DNA from: Bacteroidales bacterium
GTDB lineage: Bacteria > Bacteroidota > Bacteroidia > Bacteroidales > UBA932
Assembly: GCA_004552965.1 (NCBI GenBank)
Contig: SFMU01000016.1
Span: forward strand, 1 to 40,331
Direction of reading: 5' to 3'
DNA length: 40,331 nt
The position numbers and the translations under genes are program-made. Under the pieces are notes generated by a model. That model saw nothing but the letters and a program-made list of their open reading frames with translations. It was not told the DNA's origin and ran no database searches. Below, in pieces: positions 25,612-33,348 of this stretch (positions are counted from its first letter, which is position 1; every line of letters starts with the position of its first letter).

Positions 25612-27714
25612 TCAGGGCAGGATTTCCAGCAGGCGGGTGATTCCGCCCTCGGACTCCAGAGAAGGACAGACCTCGATTGAAACACTCTTCCCGCTCCGCT
25701 TGAAAGGAATCTGTTCTCCTGTCTGTACGTCTATGACCTGTCCGACCCTGAATCCGAGGTCCGAGAGGGTCAGCTTCGCTGCAGGGTTCTCCGCCTCGTG
25801 GTTGATCACCAGCGCGAAAGCCTTGGACTTGCCTTTCCGCAGAGCAACCTCCACATCGGGGTTTGACGAATATGCCGAAGGCTTGACTCCGGTCTGCCCG
25901 AAGACGTCGGCAACGAGTTTCTGCAGGGCTGCCCTCCCTTCTGAATCTTCCTCGATGAAAGTCTGGAGATAGGTGTCCTGGAGGCAGAATCCGAAGAGGT
26001 ACGCCCTGCCTTTGCCCAGCTTGTTCTTCATGAGGAGCGGCTTTCCCGAGGCCATGCTTCTGTCCACTGCTGCCTTTTGCGGGACACAGTTGCGCGGGGA
26101 CACCACCTTGAAATCTCCTGCCGAATCGAATGTCTTTTCCGGTGCCTTCCAATCATCCACGAAGAGCCAGAACGGCTCGGCAGTTGTTGCAGGAATCCAT
26201 TGTCCGACCTGCCTGACCCTGCCTGTCTCGGCGTATGAGACCCCGAAGACCTCGTTCATGATTCCCATAGGTTCGAGGCACTCATCCTGGCCGGGCACGC
26301 AGTCAGCTATGACCGTGCCGCCCTTGCGGACGAATTCCCTGATGGCGCCGGCTGCAGCTTTGTCCAGAATCTCCACGTCGGCGAGTATGATGATCTCGTA
26401 GCCGAGGAGGTCGCTGTCAGTGACCTGTTCCTCATGTATGACGTCAATCTCTCCGAAAGCCCGCATGCAGAGTTCGAACGTCAGGGCGACATTCATATAT
26501 TCCCTGCTGGTCAGTATGTGCTGGGTTCTCGGGAAGAGGAAGCAGGCTTTGGCCTTCGGAACCTCGGTACGGGTGATTTCTCCGCCTCTTTTCTGTATGA
26601 CGTTCATCCCTTCCCCGAAGTCTTCCCAATGACGGGCGTCGACAGGGACGTTGAATCCGGTGATCAGGTAGTCGGCGCCTCCGGCAATCGCTGAATATGC
26701 CATCTCCCGTTCCATCCAATACTGATTCCTTCTGGTGTCGTCCTGGAATCTGGAGAACCAGGTCGGATTGAAAGTCCCGACCCAGAAACCCAGCTTCTTG
26801 CCGTAGGTGGCGGTGAGATTCCTCATCTGGGCGATCGTCCAATGGAACTGGCTCATGCGCGGTCTGTAGACCAGCCCGCTCTCTCCGACACGGTAGTCCT
26901 CAGCCGTGTACGGGTAAATGTCATAGACGAAAAGGTCTGCAAAGTCGGCTCCCCAGTGGAACACGTCATCCACTGCCCAGACTGCGTTCGAACCGGCTCC
27001 TCCGCCGAGCGAATTGTGGCTGTCGTGGGTCATGGTCACCAAAGGACGCGGGTCCAGCTTTTTGATCTCCTCATAGATACTCTTCCATGCTACGGCAAAG
27101 GTCGATGACTGGAAGTTGATGAAATCCAGATATTTCCGAGGATCTTTCCGGGCTTCTGAGAAGGACTCCGGCATAGGGTAGCCGTAGCTCTCTTCAAATG
27201 CCTTCCGGGCTGGCTCCCTGAGATCGAAGCTCATCGTGTCCGCGTGGAACGGTTCGTCCATGAAAGGGAAGATGCAGTAAGGATTACCGATGCCCTTTAC
27301 GGCTCCGAACCTTCCGGGAATGTTGGCTGACATTTCTTTGAAATATTCCTCCGTGAACACGCTGTGAGCAGGAGGAGTCTCCCTGTGGAAGAGTTCGGCT
27401 CCGCCGGAGAGGAAGTCAATCTGCATTCCGAGACTCTGGGCATATTCCAGGGCATCTTTCATCTTTTCCGGATTGCTTGTGCAGATGTGGGTGACACCGT
27501 GCCCGATGAAGTTGTCCACGGTTTCGCGGAGAACCGAATCTCCGGGCGTAATGCTCTTGTCCCTCCATCCCGGACCTGAAGGTACCGGAGACAGCTGCAC
27601 TGAAACAGGGAAATGGCTTTCGGCCACCTTTCGTGCTTCCTGGCTGTAAGAGATATTGCAAAACGTTGCAAGAACAAGGGCAAGGAAAAGCTTGCGGGTT
27701 ATGATGTTTGACAT
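25612..27714 (-). CDS. Secreted GH42-like glycoside hydrolase-type protein
   Basis: 700 residues with a signal peptide (MSNIITRKLFLALVLATFCN, cut near SYSQ). Residues about 60-385 look like a TIM barrel related to GH42/beta-galactosidase: GVTHICTSNPEKMKDALEYA, NPYCIFPFMDEPFHADTM with Glu in MDEP as candidate acid/base, FADLFVYDIYPYT, WVGTFNPTWFSRF and REMAYSAIAGGADYLITGF. Residues about 395-560 resemble the GH42 trimerisation (GATase-like) domain: GYEIIILADVEILDKAAAGA and REFVRKGGTVIADCVPGQ. A C-terminal beta domain closes it. Which sugar it acts on, and whether the second catalytic Glu is kept, cannot be settled by eye. It follows glsB by 24 bp, so it is probably expressed with the lipid genes; no SusC/SusD pair is nearby. 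Confidence 0.72.
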   Translation of the reverse strand: MSNIITRKLFLALVLATFCNISYSQEARKVAESHFPVSVQLSPVPSGPGWRDKSITPGDSVLRETVDNFIGHGVTHICTSNPEKMKDALEYAQSLGMQIDFLSGGAELFHRETPPAHSVFTEEYFKEMSANIPGRFGAVKGIGNPYCIFPFMDEPFHADTMSFDLREPARKAFEESYGYPMPESFSEARKDPRKYLDFINFQSSTFAVAWKSIYEEIKKLDPRPLVTMTHDSHNSLGGGAGSNAVWAVDDVFHWGADFADLFVYDIYPYTAEDYRVGESGLVYRPRMSQFHWTIAQMRNLTATYGKKLGFWVGTFNPTWFSRFQDDTRRNQYWMEREMAYSAIAGGADYLITGFNVPVDARHWEDFGEGMNVIQKRGGEITRTEVPKAKACFLFPRTQHILTSREYMNVALTFELCMRAFGEIDVIHEEQVTDSDLLGYEIIILADVEILDKAAAGAIREFVRKGGTVIADCVPGQDECLEPMGIMNEVFGVSYAETGRVRQVGQWIPATTAEPFWLFVDDWKAPEKTFDSAGDFKVVSPRNCVPQKAAVDRSMASGKPLLMKNKLGKGRAYLFGFCLQDTYLQTFIEEDSEGRAALQKLVADVFGQTGVKPSAYSSNPDVEVALRKGKSKAFALVINHEAENPAAKLTLSDLGFRVGQVIDVQTGEQIPFKRSGKSVSIEVCPSLESEGGITRLLEILP

Positions 27715-27738
27715 ATTGTGATGGATTGATGTTTATGC

Positions 27739-28827
27739 CTACCTGAAGTCCAGCTCCGGCGACTGTCTTGCTTTGAGACGCTTGTTCTGGAATTTGCGCA
27801 ACGACTTGGCCCGGCTCTTCTGGATGTGTTCCCTCAGGATCTGCTCCGCATTCTTCGACAGATGAGGGAAACGGTCCCGGAGTTTGAACAGTCTGTTCTG
27901 GATGAAGGCTTCCATATGCCTTTCGAGCTTCTCGTTGTAGATCTCGTCGAAACAGATCATGATACCGGTTTCGATGGCGTCTCCGAGTTCGTCATTGATT
28001 GTGGAGCCGAGCATCTTCATCGATGAAGATGTGTTTATGTACGAATTGACCAGTGGAGGAATATTGGTACCCAGCTTCCTGATCGCTTCCTTGAGCAGCC
28101 GGTAGTCTTTCTTCAGATCATCCTCTTTCAGGATGAGATCCATCAGCATCGGACTGTCCGTGGTCTCGATCGGCTTGTATGGCCTTACGAGTTCATCCTT
28201 GTCCGGGAAATGCTTGTTCAGGAAGTGGATGATGAGATCCCTTGCGTTTTTGTCATAGGAAGGGTATATGGTCATCTTCCCGATGAAATAGATGATTCCG
28301 GGATGATCGAGGATGACGGAAGCGATTCCGTCCCAGAGGTTGTCCATCGTGAATATGGACTTGGTGCCGGCCTTGGAACTCTGGTATTCCGGAGTGACGA
28401 ATGACCTGCCCAGTTCCATGACATGCGGCAGGAAATGCTCCAGGAAGTCATCTGAATAGTGGAACAGATGGGCAGAGGTGATGACCGGCTGGCCTTTGCC
28501 GTCCAGTCTGATGTCGGGACCTATGATGTACCTGTAGCCTCCGATTATGGCCCGGGCATCCGGATCCCATACTATCAGCTGATGGTACGGGTTCTCCATG
28601 TAGTCATATTCATCAAGGTCCGCCTCTTTGCCTGAACTGGCTCCGGCGTCGCGGTAGCTGATCTCGCGCAGACGCCCTATCTCCCGAAGGGTGTTAGGAG
28701 CATCCTTCCAGGTTATGTCATAGAGTTCGTTGCCACCCTTGTTGGTGAAGCCGATTCTCTTGTCGGGGGTGAGCTCCGCCTCGATCAGACCGGTGTCGAC
28801 GGGATCGATAATCTTCTCTAATTCCAT
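27739..28827 (-). CDS. glsB: GNAT-type N-acyltransferase, GlsB-like (glycine lipid synthesis)
   Basis: Predicted N-acyltransferase that joins a 3-hydroxy fatty acid to glycine. 362 residues from ATG 28827. The OlsB/GNAT-like core is at about 45-210: REIGRLREISYRDAGASSGK, YHQLIVWDPDARAIIGGYRY, VMELGRSFVTPEYQSSKAGT and LWDGIASVILDHPGIIYFIG. The C-terminal part is rich in charged helices and ends KRLKARQSPELDFR. It starts 1 bp after the stop of the PlsC-like gene. In Bacteroides the adjacent pair glsB (GNAT) and glsA (PlsC-like) is required for glycine lipids; family and arrangement match. An ornithine- or other amino-acid-lipid enzyme is the alternative. Confidence 0.8.
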   Translation of the reverse strand: MELEKIIDPVDTGLIEAELTPDKRIGFTNKGGNELYDITWKDAPNTLREIGRLREISYRDAGASSGKEADLDEYDYMENPYHQLIVWDPDARAIIGGYRYIIGPDIRLDGKGQPVITSAHLFHYSDDFLEHFLPHVMELGRSFVTPEYQSSKAGTKSIFTMDNLWDGIASVILDHPGIIYFIGKMTIYPSYDKNARDLIIHFLNKHFPDKDELVRPYKPIETTDSPMLMDLILKEDDLKKDYRLLKEAIRKLGTNIPPLVNSYINTSSSMKMLGSTINDELGDAIETGIMICFDEIYNEKLERHMEAFIQNRLFKLRDRFPHLSKNAEQILREHIQKSRAKSLRKFQNKRLKARQSPELDFR

Positions 28828-28828
28828 T

Positions 28829-29638
28829 TTATAGACTGTAAGCTAGTTCTCGAATCTCCTGCGCGAGCTGCAGCGGCGATTTGGACCGGTCCAGGGCTGA
28901 AGGCGGAATGGGTTTGCCGAAGACAACCTTGAACTTCTTGTGCTGCGCGCGGTACAGCTCGTCCGGAAGGAGCATCATCGCGAAGTTGAACTTTATTCCG
29001 AGTTTCCTGCAGATGCTGTCGACCCGGTAGAATCTTTTCGAGTTCTGACCGATGAAATGCACAGGGACGATCCATCTGCCCGAATCTGCACTCATCCTGA
29101 CGAAGGATTTGTTCCATTTCGGGTCCTGGATGATGCCGTCATATTTCCTGGAACATTTCCCGGATGGAAAAATCAGAATGTCACTGTCGGATGCGAACAT
29201 CTCGCTCATCTGGGCCGGAAGATTCCTGGACTGGCCCCCGACCTTGTTGATCGGAATGCTCATCGGGGCAAGAGCCTTCAGATACATCAGGAAATCATTG
29301 ACCATGAGTTTGACATCCCTGCCCAGTTTATCTGAAATGATGCTGATAAGAGCGACACCGTCCGCCCCTCCGAGGGGGTGGTTGGAAGCGAAAGTAAGCT
29401 TCGTGCCTTCCGGGACGACGACGTTTTCGAGTCCTTCCACATCGATGCTGACATCGAGATACTCAAGACATCTGGTGCAGAATTCCGTTCCGATGAACCC
29501 TCTTGTCAGAAAGGTGTTGATGAAGTCGAGATGGAATATCCTTTCGAGCGCCCGGATGACGAAACCGGGAAGTTCCTTGCCGAACTTCTCTTTGGCTATG
29601 GTTCCGATGCTGATTGCCAGGTCTGGTCGATTTTTCAT
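28829..29638 (-). CDS. glsA: PlsC-like O-acyltransferase, GlsA-like (glycine lipid synthesis)
   Basis: Predicted membrane-associated acyltransferase that adds a second fatty acid to the hydroxyl of N-acyl-3-hydroxy-acyl glycine. 269 residues from ATG 29638 (MKNRPDLAISIGTIAKEKFG). Motif I is FASNHPLGGADGVAL: His and Asp are five residues apart, not four as in classic HX4D. Motif III is ILIFPSGKCSRKYDG in place of FPEGTRS. Motif IV is probably SGRWIVPVHFIGQNSKRFY. A short amphipathic segment MVNDFLMYLKALAPMSIPI could bind the membrane. It heads a compact minus-strand operon with glsB and the GH42-like gene, driven by the promoter at 29661-29668. Confidence 0.8.
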   Translation of the reverse strand: MKNRPDLAISIGTIAKEKFGKELPGFVIRALERIFHLDFINTFLTRGFIGTEFCTRCLEYLDVSIDVEGLENVVVPEGTKLTFASNHPLGGADGVALISIISDKLGRDVKLMVNDFLMYLKALAPMSIPINKVGGQSRNLPAQMSEMFASDSDILIFPSGKCSRKYDGIIQDPKWNKSFVRMSADSGRWIVPVHFIGQNSKRFYRVDSICRKLGIKFNFAMMLLPDELYRAQHKKFKVVFGKPIPPSALDRSKSPLQLAQEIRELAYSL

Positions 29639-29660
29639 ATTATTTGGCTTTCAGAGTATG

Positions 29661-29668
29661 CAAATATA
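29661..29668 (-). promoter_or_regulatory. -7 element of the glsA-glsB operon
   Basis: The minus strand reads TATATTTG, 22 bp before the ATG at 29638. The divergent YitT-gene box lies 22 bp away. Confidence 0.6.
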
Positions 29669-29690
29669 ACAATCTCTGAGAATAATCCCG

Positions 29691-29698
29691 TATTTTTG
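29691..29698 (+). promoter_or_regulatory. -7 element of the YitT-family gene promoter
   Basis: TATTTTTG fits TAnnTTTG and is 23 bp before the ATG at 29722. Confidence 0.5.
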
Positions 29699-29721
29699 CA
29701 TTTCACTGCTTAGGCAAGTTT

Positions 29722-30675
29722 ATGGATGAAACACGTAGTCCGAATATGAAAATATCTGTCCAACCCCTCCTGGATTCCCTGAGAACCACCAAGTTCTGGA
29801 AAGAGTTCCTGCTCATCACCATCGGCATGCTGCTGTCAGCCATGGCCGTGTACTATTTCCTCCTGCCTGCCAATCTGATCATAGGCACTGTCTCCGGTCT
29901 TGCGATAGTCCTGTCAGGAGTCCTGGCTGCTTTTGGAATCACGGTCAAGGTCTCATTGATGGTCACCATCCTCAATGTGATTCTCATTGTGCTCGCCCTG
30001 CTGCTGCTCGGCCGTGATTTCGGTGTCAAGACGATTTATGCATCCCTGATCCTGGGCCCGATGATGGATTTGTGCGAAGCCGTCATGCCTTACGAAAAAC
30101 TCATTGCTCCGGGCACGGTTTCGGTGATGGGGGATCTCTGGTTCGACCTGATGTGTTTCGTGATTCTCCTGAGCATTTCCCAGGCCCTTCTGTTCAACAT
30201 CAACGCCTCCACCGGCGGGCTGGACATCGTGGCCAAGATCATAAACAAGTACTTCCACATGGACATCGGAGCTTCGGTAACCCTGGCGGGATTCGTCACC
30301 TGCCTCACAGCGTTTGCAATCAATCCTTTCCGGCTTGTCATCATCGGACTCCTGGGTACCTGGCTGAACGGGATAGTCGTGAATTTCTTCACGGCCACGC
30401 TTAACCGTCGCAAGAGGGTCTGCATTGTCTCGAAGGATCATGAGAAGGCCCGTAAGTTCATTGTCGAATCGCTTGGAAGGGGTTGCAGCCTCTATCCTCT
30501 CATCGGCGGATATACCGGCGAACAGGGAATGGAAGTCCAGGCACTTCTGACTCAGGATGAGTTCGCCAACCTGATGGAATTCATCCGCCGTGAGAACATA
30601 AGAGCCTTCGTCACTGCTTCAAATGTCAGCGAAGTCTATGGATTGTGGTTGAAACCCAAAAAATTCCATTTTTAG
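29722..30675 (+). CDS. YitT-family membrane protein with DUF2179 domain
   Basis: 317-residue inner-membrane protein. Five or six hydrophobic helices lie between about residues 28 and 230: LLITIGMLLSAMAVYYFLLP, LIIGTVSGLAIVLSGVLAAF, VTILNVILIVLALLLLG, DLMCFVILLSISQALLFN and ASVTLAGFVTCLTAFAINPF. The YitT signature NASTGGLDIVAKIINKYFH is present. The C-terminal soluble DUF2179 domain begins at RRKRVCIVSKDHEKARKFIV and contains GRGCSLYPLIGGYTGEQGME. The biochemical function of the family is unknown; some members are annotated as transporters without proof. An internal ATG at 29746 is an alternative start. Confidence 0.88.
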   Translation: MDETRSPNMKISVQPLLDSLRTTKFWKEFLLITIGMLLSAMAVYYFLLPANLIIGTVSGLAIVLSGVLAAFGITVKVSLMVTILNVILIVLALLLLGRDFGVKTIYASLILGPMMDLCEAVMPYEKLIAPGTVSVMGDLWFDLMCFVILLSISQALLFNINASTGGLDIVAKIINKYFHMDIGASVTLAGFVTCLTAFAINPFRLVIIGLLGTWLNGIVVNFFTATLNRRKRVCIVSKDHEKARKFIVESLGRGCSLYPLIGGYTGEQGMEVQALLTQDEFANLMEFIRRENIRAFVTASNVSEVYGLWLKPKKFHF

Positions 30676-30686
30676 GATTATTTTCC

Positions 30687-30694
30687 TATATTTG
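30687..30694 (+). promoter_or_regulatory. -7 element upstream of the 157-aa unknown gene
   Basis: TATATTTG begins 12 bp after the YitT stop and 36 bp before the ATG at 30723, so this small gene can be transcribed independently. Confidence 0.6.
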
Positions 30695-30722
30695 TTACGT
30701 TTGTAAGCAGAAACCTAAGATA

Positions 30723-31196
30723 ATGTCAGAAACTGCAGAAGTATTTCCGTTGGATCCGGAGAAAGTGTATTTCTCGATGGATCTGCTTACCCTTGAGACT
30801 GAAGACGGCCCAAAGACTTTCAGGCTGGGCTCGTGGCTGAATGTCGATCCGGTACGCATCCATCGGATGATTGTGAGGGAGAAGACTCTCCAGGTGGATC
30901 AGATCGAGATCTACAACCCTTTGATGAGCAAGCTCAGAAGGGCTGACCCTACATATTACAGAAAGGTGATGGGCCTGAATGTGGTGATCGATTTCCCGGG
31001 ATATTCATCTGACATTCTCGCAAAGATTCCGTTTGAGAATGACCCTGTGACTTTCTACAAATGGTGGAGAAAGGGGAAGCATGAGGAAAAGGTTTTCCTT
31101 TCCAAGGCCAACCAGTTCAAACTGTTCCAGAAGGTATTCCTGATGGAACCGAAGGTGATGCTCAAGAAGGATGTGGATTTCGTCAAGTCTTTCTGA
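30723..31196 (+). CDS. Conserved-looking protein of unknown function (157 aa)
   Basis: I do not recognise this protein. From ATG 30723 it reads MSETAEVFPLDPEKVYFSMD and has 157 residues with no signal peptide, membrane helix or cysteine pattern. It is rich in aromatic and basic residues, e.g. ADPTYYRKVMGLNVVIDFPG and TFYKWWRKGKHEEKV, and ends VMLKKDVDFVKSF. The mix of short strands and a basic surface suggests a small soluble alpha/beta protein that might bind nucleic acid, but that is a guess. It has its own promoter and lies 34 bp before the DUF4332 gene. Coding is supported by codon-like composition, the promoter spacing and the lack of a better frame. Confidence 0.72.
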   Translation: MSETAEVFPLDPEKVYFSMDLLTLETEDGPKTFRLGSWLNVDPVRIHRMIVREKTLQVDQIEIYNPLMSKLRRADPTYYRKVMGLNVVIDFPGYSSDILAKIPFENDPVTFYKWWRKGKHEEKVFLSKANQFKLFQKVFLMEPKVMLKKDVDFVKSF

Positions 31197-31230
31197 CTTG
31201 TTACATAAGCGCTTTTTAACTTATTTCACA

Positions 31231-31638
31231 ATGGCCTACAAAATTATAGACATTCAGGGTATTGGCCCTGCTTATGCGGAGAAACTCTCTGCAGCCGGCA
31301 TTACGACCGTTGACCAGCTTCTTGAGATGGGCAAGACCGCAAAGGCTCGCAAGTCCCTTGAGGAGACCACCGGAATCAATGGCAGCCTCATCCTCACTTG
31401 GGTAAACCATGCAGACCTCTTCCGTGTGAAGGGCATCGGTCCTCAGTTTGCGGAGCTTCTTGAAGCTGCAGGTGTTGACACTGTCAAGGAACTTGGGCAT
31501 CGCGTTGCCGCCAATCTGGTAGCAAAGATGACTGAAGTAAATGAGGAAAAGCACCTTACCAAGGTTGTCCCTACCGTTGACCAGGTCCAGAAGATGATTG
31601 ACCTGGCAAAGGAACTTCCTGCAGTGGTCACCTACTGA
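31231..31638 (+). CDS. DUF4332 protein with two helix-hairpin-helix motifs
   Basis: Small 135-residue protein starting at ATG 31231 (MAYKIIDIQGIGPAYAEKLS). Two helix-hairpin-helix units are clear: IQGIGPAYAEKLSAAGI near residues 8-24 and VKGIGPQFAELLEAAGV near residues 66-82, each followed by a VxxL helix. Such tandem GIGP hairpins usually contact the DNA or RNA backbone without sequence specificity. The protein matches the DUF4332 pattern; no enzymatic residues are visible. It lies 34 bp after the 157-aa unknown gene and may be co-transcribed with it. Confidence 0.85.
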   Translation: MAYKIIDIQGIGPAYAEKLSAAGITTVDQLLEMGKTAKARKSLEETTGINGSLILTWVNHADLFRVKGIGPQFAELLEAAGVDTVKELGHRVAANLVAKMTEVNEEKHLTKVVPTVDQVQKMIDLAKELPAVVTY

Positions 31639-31716
31639 TCCGACCGCATCTGACATCTGACGGGCAGCTGATAGTCGCATGACATTCAGTTGCCCTTTCA
31701 TGTTGCCATTTTTTGC

Positions 31717-31724
31717 TATATTTG
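31717..31724 (+). promoter_or_regulatory. -7 element of the FGE lipoprotein promoter
   Basis: TATATTTG lies 29 bp before the first in-frame ATG (31754) and 47 bp before the second (31772). Confidence 0.6.
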
Positions 31725-31753
31725 CCGAGTATTATTGACATTTTAATCCGAGC

Positions 31754-33193
31754 ATGGCAATTTTTTATCGTATGAAACTGAATACCAGATTGTTTCTTGC
31801 AGCTGCAACCGCCTGTGTCCTCGTTTCTTGCGGAGGATCTTCATCATCTTCTTCACAGGCTCCCGACTACGAAATGAACTATACCGTTTCCGAAGTGACC
31901 TTCGACATGGTCAAGGTACCTTCCGGATATTTCACCATGGGCCTGTCACAGGACAACAGACAGAAAGTCTCCGGCAGCACCATCCATCCTGTCGCTCTGG
32001 ACGGATTCGTGATCACTGCCACTCCGGTCTCACAGGCTCTCTGGACTGCCGTCATGGGTTCCAATCCATCCTCTGTCCAGAATCCGTCCCTGCCGGTAGA
32101 CATGGTTTCCTGGGGAGAGGTGCACAAGTTCATCTCGAAACTCAACAAGGCCACCGGCAAGACCTTCAGCCTTCCTACCGAGGCCCAGTGGGAATATGCC
32201 GCCGGCCTTCAGGGCAAGGATTTCGTCAGTGTTGCCGAGTGGATGGAGGACACTTTCAGCGAGCTTCCAGACTCTTTCGTGGTCAACCCTGCGACTCCGA
32301 AACCGGCCGACCACAAGGTGGTCCGCACCGTCAAGGACCGTCTTGAAATCGACAGCCACACGAAGAAGGCCGGAGTGGGTTTCAGACTCGTCCAGCCGAC
32401 CGGCGAAGCTCTTTCCGAATCCCTTCTCAAAGTTCTTGACGGAGCTTCTTTCGACAGGGAAACGGTCGATGCTTCAGATGGAGGCTCGGAAACGTTCACC
32501 GTCGGTGATGTCAGCTTCAAGATGGTTAAAGTCAGAGGAGGAGAGTTCACAATGGGCTACTCGGACAAAGATTATTCCTTCGGCCGTTTTGCGATTCCCG
32601 AGAACGAGAAGAATTTCCATCAGGTTACCCTTTCCGACTATGCCATTGGCGAGACCGAAGTGACCGTCGGTCTGTGGAACGCCGTGATGGGCTATGTCCC
32701 TTACCTGAACGACATCAATGAGCCGCTCAAGCCTGTCGGCAACATTTCCTGGTTCGACTGCCAGAAGTTCATCCTCAAACTCAATGCATTGACAGGAAGG
32801 ACTTTCCGTCTCCCGACGGAAGCGGAATGGGAATATGCAGCCAGAGGCGGTTCGAAATCCCGCGGCTATGGATTCAGCGGCACCAACGACATGAATTCTT
32901 CCATGTGGTATGTGGACAATGCCGACATGAAGTCAAAGAATGTCAAGACCAGAAAGGCCAATGAACTCGGTCTGTATGACATGAGCGGAAATGTCTGGGA
33001 ATGGTGCTTCGACCGTGCTGCAGACTATCAGAAAACTCCTCAGACCGACCCTTGCGGGCCATCGGAAGGAACCTCGAGAATCCTCCGTGGAGGAAGCTGC
33101 GCAAGCCGTTGGGATGCATGCCGCATCACGAACAGATCTTACATGTTGGCGAAGAACATCAAGGGAACATTCGGATTCAGACTTGCAATATAG
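31754..33193 (+). CDS. Lipoprotein with tandem FGE/SUMF1-like domains, the first degenerate
   Basis: Predicted lipoprotein of 479 residues; starting at ATG 31772 instead gives 473 and a cleaner signal peptide, MKLNTRLFLAAATACVLVSC, with lipobox LVSC. A Ser-rich linker follows. The first formylglycine-generating-enzyme-like domain (about 45-215) has MVKVPSGYFTMG, WTAVMGSNPSSVQNP, VSWGEVHKFISKLN and LPTEAQWEYAAG. It then jumps to VSVAEWMEDTF and VGFRLV, missing about 60 residues. The second domain (about 250-479) is complete: GGEFTMGYSD, LPTEAEWEYAARGG, YDMSGNVWEWCFDRA, RILRGGSC and FGFRLAI. The active-site cysteines of true FGE are not evident, so a binding or structural role, like the T9SS lipoproteins GldJ/GldK (PorK), is as likely as catalysis. 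Confidence 0.87.
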   Translation: MAIFYRMKLNTRLFLAAATACVLVSCGGSSSSSSQAPDYEMNYTVSEVTFDMVKVPSGYFTMGLSQDNRQKVSGSTIHPVALDGFVITATPVSQALWTAVMGSNPSSVQNPSLPVDMVSWGEVHKFISKLNKATGKTFSLPTEAQWEYAAGLQGKDFVSVAEWMEDTFSELPDSFVVNPATPKPADHKVVRTVKDRLEIDSHTKKAGVGFRLVQPTGEALSESLLKVLDGASFDRETVDASDGGSETFTVGDVSFKMVKVRGGEFTMGYSDKDYSFGRFAIPENEKNFHQVTLSDYAIGETEVTVGLWNAVMGYVPYLNDINEPLKPVGNISWFDCQKFILKLNALTGRTFRLPTEAEWEYAARGGSKSRGYGFSGTNDMNSSMWYVDNADMKSKNVKTRKANELGLYDMSGNVWEWCFDRAADYQKTPQTDPCGPSEGTSRILRGGSCASRWDACRITNRSYMLAKNIKGTFGFRLAI

Positions 33194-33223
33194 TTGCAAA
33201 TTCGGATTTTTTGCGTATCTTTG
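33194..33223 (+). promoter_or_regulatory. Promoter of tRNA-Ala
   Basis: TTG at 33194-33196 and TATCTTTG at 33216-33223 are separated by 19 bp. The -7 box ends 10 bp before the tRNA 5' end, so transcription starts a few bases upstream of it. The -33 box directly follows the FGE gene stop. Confidence 0.75.
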
Positions 33224-33233
33224 CCGACGCAAT

Positions 33234-33306
33234 GGGGTATTAGCTCAGTTGGTAGAGCGTTTGAATGGCATTCAAAAGGTCAGGAGTTCGATTCTCCTAT
33301 GCTCCA
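33234..33306 (+). tRNA. tRNA-Ala, anticodon GGC
   Basis: 73-nt cloverleaf: acceptor GGGGTAT with ATGCTCC, D arm GCTC-AGTTGGTA-GAGC, anticodon stem TTTGA/TCAAA with loop ATGGCAT (anticodon GGC, reads GCC/GCU), variable AGGTC, T arm AGGAG-TTCGATT-CTCCT, discriminator A73. The G3-U70 wobble pair that marks alanine tRNAs is present. The 3' CCA is not encoded (the genome reads ACTT), so it must be added after processing. It has its own promoter. Confidence 0.97.
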
Positions 33307-33348
33307 CTTCCCACATTCAAATAGCGCTTGTATGAATCTTTCCTGCAG

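Noticed and set aside
29722..31638. Defence or toxin-antitoxin island around the unknown 157-aa gene
   Set aside because: Neighbours are ordinary housekeeping or membrane genes, with no nuclease, toxin or helicase motif.
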